From an uncultured Alteromonadaceae bacterium (GTDB lineage: Bacteria; Pseudomonadota; Gammaproteobacteria; Enterobacterales; Alteromonadaceae), in contig CAJXMO010000016.1 in the NCBI GenBank assembly GCA_913056495.1, positions 32,612-96,611 on the forward strand: a stretch of DNA of 64,000 nt, given 5' to 3'. Shown one piece after another: positions 45,336-52,587 of this stretch. The number at the start of each line of letters is the position of its first letter. The stretch's first letter is position 1. Position numbers and translations under genes: made by a program. The notes beneath the pieces are model-generated. The model did not search any database, was not told the origin of the DNA, and worked only from the letters and a program-made list of their open reading frames with translations.

Positions 45336-46721
45336 GTGAATACTCAATCAGCAAATACTCAAATTAATAGCAGTGTCTCTCGGCTTGAAAAGCTGGGTTA
45401 TGGTGCCGGTGATATGGCTATTAATGTTGCCTATTCATCTATGATGTTGCTGATTACGTACTTTTATACAGATGTATATGGTCTTGCACCTCAGGATATG
45501 GGGTTAATGTTTGTTATTGTGCGTGTTTTGGATTCTGTGATTACACCCGTTGTGGGTTACATTTGTGATAATTTTACATCACGCTGGGGCCGCTACAGGC
45601 ATTACCTGTTATTTTTAGCCATCCCTTTTGGTTTCTCTATATTTCTGACCTTCACAACCCCAGATTTTGACTATCGTAGCAAGCTAATTTGGGCATATGC
45701 CAGTTACTCATTTGTGACCATTATGTTTACAGCCGTGACGATTCCCTATATCTCTATATTGAATGTGTTAACTGTTAACCCTAAGGAACGCTTGTCTGCG
45801 AGCGGCTACCGGCTGTTTATGGCAAAACTGGCCGCTTTTTCAGTGACTATTTTTGTTCCTATGTTATCCAGCGCTACGATTTGGCAGGGTGATCTTCAGT
45901 TAGGCTTTCAGATGGCGATGGGATTTATGGCGGTTATGGCAATATTCTTATTTGTTTTTTGTTTTTCACAAGTCAAAGAAAGGATCCGATACCCGAATGT
46001 TACCTTAAAGTTCAGCCAGCAAGTATTTCATCTGGTTAAAAATGATCAGTTATTGATTTTATGCTTTAGCTTTTTCTTAAGCTCTATCGGATTTATGATC
46101 CGCGGCGCTATGGCGATGTATTATGCAGGCTACTTTCTTGGGGGCAGTATCGAAGTTCAGTCTGCTTTTCTGGCAGCCAATGTATCAGCATCTTTACTCG
46201 CTATGGTGGCGTCGACTTGGTTAACCAAGCGATATTGTAAGATTCGACTATTCTATACCAGTCAGATCGTCGCTGGTGTGCTGAGTGTATTAATGTTCTT
46301 TTGTGTTGCTGATCATGAAATATTACTGGCTTTTATTTTCTTCTTTTTAATTAGTTTTATTGTGGACCTGCACGCACCTGTCTTCTGGTCTGCCATTGCT
46401 GATGCGGTAGATTATGGACAGTGTAAACATGGTGTTCGCGTACCTGGTATGACTTTTTGTCTGGTCTCTTTCTGTCAGAAAATTGCTATTGGTCTAGCCG
46501 GGGCGATTGTTGGTACTTTGTTGGTTGTGCTTGATTATAAACCAGGCGAAGAAGCGACTGAATATGCTATGTATGGGATCGCATTTGCTTTTACGATTAT
46601 ACCGGGTGTATTACACATACTGGTTGGGATTGTAATGCAGAAATATACGTTAAAAGGAGTCGAAATGAGCCGACTGGGTCGTCAGCTCGATGCAATGAAG
46701 TCAGCTCAACCCGCTGAATAA
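45336..46721 (+). CDS. GPH-family sugar:cation symporter (2)
   Basis: 461 aa from a GTG start, about twelve transmembrane helices. A paralogue of the symporter at 40391 over its full length (GYGAGDMAINVAYSSMMLLITYFYTD, then NFTSRWGRYRHYLLF and FIVDLHAPVFWSAIADAVDYGQ). Two related symporters in one locus suggest separate cargoes, for example products of the GH127 enzyme for this one and of alpha-arabinanases for the other. Convergent with the FadR-type regulator, with 6 bp between stops. Confidence 0.9.
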   Translation: MNTQSANTQINSSVSRLEKLGYGAGDMAINVAYSSMMLLITYFYTDVYGLAPQDMGLMFVIVRVLDSVITPVVGYICDNFTSRWGRYRHYLLFLAIPFGFSIFLTFTTPDFDYRSKLIWAYASYSFVTIMFTAVTIPYISILNVLTVNPKERLSASGYRLFMAKLAAFSVTIFVPMLSSATIWQGDLQLGFQMAMGFMAVMAIFLFVFCFSQVKERIRYPNVTLKFSQQVFHLVKNDQLLILCFSFFLSSIGFMIRGAMAMYYAGYFLGGSIEVQSAFLAANVSASLLAMVASTWLTKRYCKIRLFYTSQIVAGVLSVLMFFCVADHEILLAFIFFFLISFIVDLHAPVFWSAIADAVDYGQCKHGVRVPGMTFCLVSFCQKIAIGLAGAIVGTLLVVLDYKPGEEATEYAMYGIAFAFTIIPGVLHILVGIVMQKYTLKGVEMSRLGRQLDAMKSAQPAE

Positions 46722-46727
46722 TTCATC

Positions 46728-47444
46728 TTATTTTAAGACGCTTTTAGCCCCTTCATCAGTGACATTTAGCAGAGCAGCCATTTCAAAGCGCGCACGCTCA
46801 GGATTACCTTCTTTGATGCCCAAGTAAACGGCTTTATGCATAGGTAAAGATGCTTGCCAGTATTCTTCACCTCGGTTTGTAGTAACATTGAATGAACGTA
46901 TTAATGCGGTTTCAATCATAGTACCGAATGAATCCATAAAAGCATTGCCTGAGGCATCTAAAATGGCCTGATGAAAGTCTAAATCCGAATAGAAAGTTTC
47001 ATCTGTACCATATTGAGCTTCTTCCATTCTGAAGTAAGCTTCTTCGATTTTTTGCAATTGCTCCGGGGTGCGCTTTTCTGCGGCCAGATAAGCAGCTTTA
47101 GGCTCAATCGCCTGTCGAATCTGAAACAGATCTTCAAGTAGTTCTTTTCCGGATGAGGTATCAAAACTCCAGTTTAGGATATCTGGGTCCAGCATATTCC
47201 AGTATTTTTTTAAGTTAACACTGGTTCCGGTTTTAGGTTTAGACTGAATAAGTCCTTTGGCCGATAATACTTTAAATGCTTCACGCAGAGCGGTTCTGGA
47301 AATATCAAATTCTTCCATAATGTTGGTTTCGGGTGGTAAAACGCTGCCTTGAGCATATTGTCCACTCACAATCCGCTCGCCTAATGCATTGGCGACCATT
47401 CCATACAAACTGCGCTTGGTGACTCTTCTTTTATTCTTAAGCAA
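46728..47444 (-). CDS. FadR-subfamily GntR transcriptional regulator
   Basis: 238 aa. An N-terminal winged helix (about 15-80; NALGERIVSGQYAQGSVLPPETNIMEEFDISRTALREAFKVLSAKGLI) and an all-helical FCD ligand domain (about 100-230; DLFQIRQAIEPKAAYLAAEKR, then DLDFHQAILDASGNAF with metal-binding Asp/His). FadR-type proteins dimerise on short palindromes of GT-N3-AC form and are released by acids or sugar acids. As the only regulator within the arabinan locus it is the natural candidate to bind the AGTAWTACT sites. Confidence 0.92.
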   Translation of the reverse strand: MLKNKRRVTKRSLYGMVANALGERIVSGQYAQGSVLPPETNIMEEFDISRTALREAFKVLSAKGLIQSKPKTGTSVNLKKYWNMLDPDILNWSFDTSSGKELLEDLFQIRQAIEPKAAYLAAEKRTPEQLQKIEEAYFRMEEAQYGTDETFYSDLDFHQAILDASGNAFMDSFGTMIETALIRSFNVTTNRGEEYWQASLPMHKAVYLGIKEGNPERARFEMAALLNVTDEGAKSVLK

Positions 47445-47766
47445 AAGGAAATTCTCTTATATCTTTTATTCTGTTATTTCCACAAATAATATAGTAGTTT
47501 TATTTTTGTTACTACTATTGTGTGATAAAAAACACCTATATTTACAATTAATTTTTATTAATTACAAACCTAAAACTTATTCTTTGAATCTGGCCAAAGT
47601 TCAGGCAAGTTAAAATAAATGTATCATTGGTCATCTAAAGAAGCGGACCCAATAGAGTGATATAGGCGGTAACCTGAGGATAGGGGAAGATTTGATTATC
47701 AGTGTCGAAGAAACAAAAAAAGCAGGCCAGAGCCTGCTTTTTTAATCTATTAGCTTGATGATCGGC
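47445..47766. other. Regulator control region and spacer
   Basis: 322 bp. Upstream of the FadR-type gene lies an inverted repeat with wide spacing, ATAGTAG (47491-47497) and CTACTAT (47512-47518), of unknown use; no good AGTAWTACT match is found there. A terminator for the GH43 lipoprotein gene is at 47715-47743. Nothing else is seen. Confidence 0.4.
47715..47743 (-). terminator. Rho-independent terminator after the GH43 lipoprotein gene
   Basis: A-run, stem GCAGGC and GCCTGC with loop CAGA, and T-run; usable in both directions, here closing the minus-strand gene that ends at 47767. Confidence 0.85.
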
Positions 47767-48837
47767 TTAGTCACCTAATTCCTGATGGAACATAGGGAAA
47801 CCATTTTCATCATATTCAATTACACGTACACGTGCATGACGATTCGGATCTGTTAACGGATTGCCTTTTAAATCTTTATAAGTACGAGCATGGTAAATTA
47901 GTAAGTCAGTTTTACCATCTTCAGAAACCGTAAAGCTGTTATGACCTGGACCATAGCGGCCTACTTTTTCGTTTGTATAAAAAACGGGTTCTTGCATTTT
48001 GTTCCAGCTTTTTGGATCCATTAAATCAGCGTCTTCGTCAGCCCACAGCATACCCATTGCATAGTTATGGTCAGTTGCGCTGGCTGAATAGGTAATAAAG
48101 ATTTTACCGTTACGTTTTAATACAGCAGCACCTTCGTTTACTTTATAAGTAACGGTTTCCCAATCTAGCTCAGGTTTGGTTAACTGGATAGTCGGGCCGG
48201 TTAACTCAAGTGCATTTTTTTGCTCAGACATCCACAATGCAGAGTTATTTGAATCATCCGGACTACGTTGTGCCCAAATATAATAACGCTTGCCTTTGTG
48301 AGTAAAGCTGGTTGCATCTAACGCGAAGTTTTCCCAACCTGATTTAATCTGGCCTTCTTCTTTCCATTCACCTTCCATCGGGTTTGCTGAATCATTTGAT
48401 AAGGCATACATGCTGATATGCCAGATATCTTCTGCACGAGATGCAGCAAAGTAGACATACCAAACACCGTCAATTTTGTGTAGCTCAGGTGCCCAAATAT
48501 GTTTACTCATTGGGCCTGATTCATGTTTAGTCCAAATGGTTTTTTCTTTGGCATTGTTAATACCATTAATTGTATCTGACTTACGTAAAATAATACGATC
48601 AAATTCAGGTACTGAAGCGATGAAGTAATATGAGCCATCTTCATCTTTATGAACCCAAGGGTCTGCGCGTTCTTCAGCTAGAGGGTTGATATATTCAGCT
48701 TGCTTTTTTGCCCAGCTGTCAGAGTCGTCTGCCGACTGACTGGTTGATGAGCAAGCAGAGACTAAGCTGACGAGTGTCATCAGCATGCCCGTCATTAAAA
48801 GACGGCCGTTGGATTTTCTTAATATATTTGAGTTCAT
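47767..48837 (-). CDS. GH43 arabinofuranosidase-type lipoprotein
   Basis: 356 aa with a lipoprotein signal (LVSACSS). One GH43 propeller: base Asp in EERADPWVHKDEDGSYYFIAS, WAPELHKIDGVWYVYFAAS, Asp in LDATSFTHKGKRYYIWAQR, Glu in VNEGAAVLKRNGKIFITYSASATD. Close relative of the cytoplasmic enzyme at 41820-42773, adding a lipid anchor. Likely an exo-acting alpha-L-arabinofuranosidase held at a membrane facing the periplasm or outside. Single gene with its own terminator and an operator-like site upstream. Confidence 0.88.
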   Translation of the reverse strand: MNSNILRKSNGRLLMTGMLMTLVSLVSACSSTSQSADDSDSWAKKQAEYINPLAEERADPWVHKDEDGSYYFIASVPEFDRIILRKSDTINGINNAKEKTIWTKHESGPMSKHIWAPELHKIDGVWYVYFAASRAEDIWHISMYALSNDSANPMEGEWKEEGQIKSGWENFALDATSFTHKGKRYYIWAQRSPDDSNNSALWMSEQKNALELTGPTIQLTKPELDWETVTYKVNEGAAVLKRNGKIFITYSASATDHNYAMGMLWADEDADLMDPKSWNKMQEPVFYTNEKVGRYGPGHNSFTVSEDGKTDLLIYHARTYKDLKGNPLTDPNRHARVRVIEYDENGFPMFHQELGD

Positions 48838-48906
48838 AGTCTACCCTAATATTTATCACGTTAAATTTCAGTTATCTTTAATCAATTATGTTAACATCAA
48901 TCAAAT

Positions 48907-48915
48907 GGTATTACT
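48907..48915. promoter_or_regulatory. Candidate operator before the GH43 lipoprotein
   Basis: GGTATTACT matches AGTAWTACT at 8 of 9, 70-78 bp before the start at 48837. On the minus strand a TATGCT hexamer lies directly upstream of it; the -35 is not clear. Confidence 0.5.
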
Positions 48916-49026
48916 ATAGCATAAATCTGTTATATATTTATTAATTTTATTGTTACTAACTCCTTGTTTTAGTTTAGTTTAATTTTTTATCTATATGAAA
49001 AACAAAAGTTTTTTGTTTCTGTTGCC

Positions 49027-49060
49027 GTGACATAATAAGTCGTATGACTTATTATGTCAC
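49027..49060. promoter_or_regulatory. Perfect 15-bp inverted repeat
   Basis: Arms GTGACATAATAAGTC and GACTTATTATGTCAC around GTAT. It stands 131 bp before the endo-arabinanase gene. It may be an operator for a second regulator, or an RNA hairpin; no strong T-run follows. Confidence 0.55.
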
Positions 49061-49190
49061 TCGTTTTAAGCAAATTGAGTCAGATTTCTAAGAGTTTTAA
49101 CATTAAATCAAATCAGTGAAAGAGTAGCTTTAGATAGTATGTTACGCCAGATTTACAATTAAATAATTTTCTAACGCATGAGGTTTTGAA

Positions 49191-50195
49191 ATGAAAATGA
49201 CGAAGATAATAGCAATGGTTATGGTATTTTTATCAGGCATTGCTAACGCCCAGGAAGTCATAGTGCATGATCCTGTAATGGTTAAAAATGAACAAGGCTA
49301 CTATTTGTTTAGTACAGGGCCGGGCATTGTTTTTTATCATTCGACTGATATGAAAAATTGGCAAAATCAAGGCTCGGTTTTTAGCGAAATGCCAAAATGG
49401 ACAAACAGAATTAAGGGGTTTGATGGTCATATGTGGGCGCCGGATATCTATCAGGCAAACGGCCAGTATTATCTTTATTATTCCGTCTCTTCATTCGGTA
49501 AAAATACTTCAGGGATTGGTGTAGTGACCAACAAGACACTGGATAAATCGAGTCCGCAGTATAAATGGACTGACCATGGGGTTGTTGTGCAATCTATTCC
49601 GAACCGCGATTTATTTAATGCAATCGATCCTGCGATTATTCAAGATGAAAATGGCGATACCTGGATGAGTTTTGGTTCATTCTGGGCTGGCATTAAAATG
49701 GTAAAACTTGACGATAGTTTGCTTAAAGTTGCAGAACCACAAGAGTGGCGTTCAACCGCAAAACGCGAGCGTTCATTGTTAATTTCAGACACAGTGGCGT
49801 ATCCGGGCGCAATTGAAGCGCCATTTATCGCAAAACATGGACAATATTATTACCAGTTTGTTTCATGGGATTTTTGTTGTCGTGGTGAAGAAAGTACTTA
49901 TAAAGTGGTCGTTGGTCGTTCCAAATCTGCAACCGGTCCATTTTTAGATAAAGACGGCAAAGATATGGCGCAAGGTGGCGGCTCTATCTTGGTTCAGGGC
50001 GATGAAAACTGGTACGGCGTTGGTCACAATAGCTTTTATACATTTGATGGTATTAGTTATTTAGCCGTTCATGCATATGATGCAAATGATAAAAGTTTAC
50101 CTAAATTAAAAATCTTACCGGTTAGATGGGATGCCGAGTGGCCGGTTGTTACACAAGAACAATTATTGAACTATAAGAGCAATTTAGTAGAGTAA
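49191..50195 (+). CDS. GH43 arabinan endo-1,5-alpha-L-arabinosidase, exported
   Basis: 334 aa, signal peptide ending at IANAQEV. A compact endo-arabinanase of the GH43 ABN type: base Asp in IVHDPVMVKNEQGYYLFSTG, HMWAPDIYQANGQYYLYYS, Asp in NAIDPAIIQDENGDTWMSFGSFW, acid Glu in GAIEAPFIAKHGQYYYQF. The calcium/chloride-site His region GVGHNSFYTF is also present. It cuts the alpha-1,5-linked arabinan backbone internally. It is followed 126 bp downstream by another GH43 gene with its own promoter-operator. Confidence 0.92.
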   Translation: MKMTKIIAMVMVFLSGIANAQEVIVHDPVMVKNEQGYYLFSTGPGIVFYHSTDMKNWQNQGSVFSEMPKWTNRIKGFDGHMWAPDIYQANGQYYLYYSVSSFGKNTSGIGVVTNKTLDKSSPQYKWTDHGVVVQSIPNRDLFNAIDPAIIQDENGDTWMSFGSFWAGIKMVKLDDSLLKVAEPQEWRSTAKRERSLLISDTVAYPGAIEAPFIAKHGQYYYQFVSWDFCCRGEESTYKVVVGRSKSATGPFLDKDGKDMAQGGGSILVQGDENWYGVGHNSFYTFDGISYLAVHAYDANDKSLPKLKILPVRWDAEWPVVTQEQLLNYKSNLVE

Positions 50196-50235
50196 GCTAA
50201 TATTATGCAAACAAAAGTTTAATTTTTAAGCGCTT

Positions 50236-50272
50236 TTGTTTGCAATTTTGTATATTGTTATATAATAATACT
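50236..50272 (+). promoter_or_regulatory. Promoter with candidate operator before the GH43-lectin gene
   Basis: TTGTTT (50236-50241), 17-bp spacer and TATATA (50259-50264), with AATAATACT (50264-50272; 8 of 9 to AGTAWTACT) directly at the -10/start region. Confidence 0.58.
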
Positions 50273-50321
50273 TATTGGCTTATTACTTATTATGAACCTG
50301 TTGTTTAAATAAGGTCACAAC

Positions 50322-52247
50322 ATGAAAATGAAACAGAAAATGATGTCACTTAAATCTTTGTTATCTGTTGGCGTATTAACTGCGTCGCTGACAGCATGTG
50401 GTTTAACACAGCAAAACGAAATTACAGATACGGCACAAAATAGCGCTGCAAACGTAAAAATTGCAGCAGATACTTTTGCTAACCCGTTATTTAGAAATGG
50501 TGCCGATCCATGGATGCATTATTTTAATGGTAACTATTACCTGACAACCACAACTTGGACTTCACAATTGGTGATGCGTAAGTCCCCGACAATCGCAGGT
50601 TTGGCCGATGCACCAGCGCATTATGTTTGGTCAGGCGACGATCCAAGTCGTGCATTTAATTTCTGGGCCTTCGAGTTTCATCCGATTGAACGTCCTGAAG
50701 GATTACGCTGGTACATTATTATTACATCTGGTGTAGAAGAAAGTTTTGGTGGTCAGAAAAACCACATTCTTGAAAGTGAAGGCTCAGATCCTATGGGTCC
50801 ATACCAGTATAAAGGTACACCAATGCCGGATCACTGGAACATCGACGGCAGCTATTTTGAGCACAATGGTGAGCTTTATTTCACTTGGTCAGAATGGCAT
50901 GGTCCTGAGCAGGTTAACCTAGTTTCAAAAATGTCTAACCCTTGGACATTAGTTGGTGAGCGTAATGTTATCACTCGGCCTGAATATGAGTGGGAACGCT
51001 CTGGATTACCGGTTAATGAAGGTCCAGAAATTATCAAGCATAATGGCCGTGTATTCTTAACCCATTCTTCAAGCTTCTGTAATACAGAAGATTATAAACT
51101 GGCAGTTGTTGAACTGGTTGGCGATGATCCGGTTAAACCTGAATCTTGGAAAAAGTTCGATGAGCCTTTCTTCAGCAAAGCAAACGGCGTATATGGTCCG
51201 GGTCACCATGGTTTCTTTACGTCGCCTGACGGCAGCGAAGAGTGGTTAATCTATCACGGTAATTCATCTCCAACTGATGGCTGTAGTGGTACACGTGCCG
51301 CTCGTGCGCAACCTTTCACCTGGACAGATGAAGGTTTACCTAACTTTGGTGAACCATTAATGGATAAGCAGCAATTACCGGTTCCTAGTGGTGAACAAGG
51401 CCCTTTAAAAGCAAAAGTTGAAGGCGTTCGCTACAAAGTTGTTAGCCGCGATTCGGATTTATGTTTAGCCGCTAATAGTCAGGGCGAAACACAAGTTACT
51501 GAGTGTTCTAATCCGGCGACTAATTGGGTTGTTGATCCGGCAAATGATGGCTTCTATCGTTTTGTAAACTATCAGTATGGTACATTCTTGACTGAGACTG
51601 GTGAAAATTCAGTATCAAGCAGCGACTGGATTTCTTCTAATTACCAGCGTTGGTCAGTTGATGCCTCTGAACATGGTTGGTTACGTTTTGCTAATGCACA
51701 AACAATCGGTCATTTACAAGCGGCAGCTTGCTCAAAAGAATCAGGCTCAGCTGTTGAGACGGGTGGTGATCGCTTCACAACTTGCACAGACTGGCGTTTA
51801 GAGCCGGTTGATAGCTTTGCAATGATCAATGCAAATAGCGGTAAGGTTGTGAGTGTGGCGCAATGTAGCCAAGAAGCCGATGCTAATATTGAACAACAAG
51901 CTTATACAGATTCTGCTTGCCAGAAATGGAAAACGACAGCAACTGATATGGGTTATTACACATTTGAATCGCTCAATGCACCAGGTATGTGTTTAGCCGT
52001 AAACGGTGTATCTGATGATGATGGTAAAGTTGATATTGCTGACAATCTGGTTCAGGCGGCGTGTAGCGAAGCTGACAGTCAATGGCGTTTTGAACCTATG
52101 CAAAATGGTACTATGCGCATGACCTCACGCAATTATGGTTTATCAATGAAAGTTGAAGGCGAATCAATTGATAATGGTGATAACATTATCCAACAAGTTT
52201 GGAAAGATACTATTTATCAACACTTCTATTTCAGAGTTGCTGAGTAA
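50322..52247 (+). CDS. GH43 lipoprotein with C-terminal ricin-type lectin repeats
   Basis: 641 aa with a lipoprotein signal (ASLTACG). The GH43 propeller (about 45-355) has base Asp in RNGADPWMHYFNGNYYL, Asp in NIDGSYFEHNGELYFTWSEW and Glu in VNEGPEIIKHNGRVFLTHS. The remaining 280 residues contain ricin B-like repeats (YKVVSRDSDLCLAANSQGETQ, then FESLNAPGMCLAVNGV) that usually bind galactose or arabinose residues. A surface or periplasmic arabinofuranosidase targeting polymer side chains is likely. It is the right-hand end of the arabinan locus and ends in a strong terminator. Confidence 0.86.
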   Translation: MKMKQKMMSLKSLLSVGVLTASLTACGLTQQNEITDTAQNSAANVKIAADTFANPLFRNGADPWMHYFNGNYYLTTTTWTSQLVMRKSPTIAGLADAPAHYVWSGDDPSRAFNFWAFEFHPIERPEGLRWYIIITSGVEESFGGQKNHILESEGSDPMGPYQYKGTPMPDHWNIDGSYFEHNGELYFTWSEWHGPEQVNLVSKMSNPWTLVGERNVITRPEYEWERSGLPVNEGPEIIKHNGRVFLTHSSSFCNTEDYKLAVVELVGDDPVKPESWKKFDEPFFSKANGVYGPGHHGFFTSPDGSEEWLIYHGNSSPTDGCSGTRAARAQPFTWTDEGLPNFGEPLMDKQQLPVPSGEQGPLKAKVEGVRYKVVSRDSDLCLAANSQGETQVTECSNPATNWVVDPANDGFYRFVNYQYGTFLTETGENSVSSSDWISSNYQRWSVDASEHGWLRFANAQTIGHLQAAACSKESGSAVETGGDRFTTCTDWRLEPVDSFAMINANSGKVVSVAQCSQEADANIEQQAYTDSACQKWKTTATDMGYYTFESLNAPGMCLAVNGVSDDDGKVDIADNLVQAACSEADSQWRFEPMQNGTMRMTSRNYGLSMKVEGESIDNGDNIIQQVWKDTIYQHFYFRVAE

Positions 52248-52266
52248 AACAACTTAAAATAATGAC

Positions 52267-52296
52267 AAAAAAGGGCGCTTTGGCGCCCTTTTTTTT
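52267..52296 (+). terminator. Rho-independent terminator at the end of the arabinan locus
   Basis: A-run, stem GGGCGC and GCGCCC with loop TTTG, then eight T. Confidence 0.92.
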
Positions 52297-52587
52297 GGCT
52301 TCTTTATTGTTTCGTCCTGTAACTCATCACGCCCTGACAATCTATTTAACCTCAACGCTGGATAAGAAGTTAGCTAAAGCTTTTAATTTCGTTTTTGAGT
52401 CAGGTTATTTTCAAGGCGGGCTTAGCTCTTAATCTTTATGATTTGACGCTCTATTATGGATATGGATATTGTTGTTTATTAAGCCAATTCAAAATGAAGC
52501 GCAGCTGAGGTGAATTAAGCAAGGGAAACAGCCAGCGTTATTAATCTGAATGTTCATCTAGCTACTGATTGGAAATGTTGAAATATA
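52297..52587. other. Intergenic region with nothing recognised
   Basis: About 290 bp between the locus terminator and the PilZ gene. No reading frame, hairpin or repeat stood out. Confidence 0.4.

Larger units (their letters stand above)
48838..49190. other. Divergent control region between two GH43 genes
   Basis: 353 bp, AT-rich. Contains the operator-like site at 48907-48915 on the left-hand side and a perfect 15-bp inverted repeat at 49027-49060 on the right-hand side. No further gene. Confidence 0.5.
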
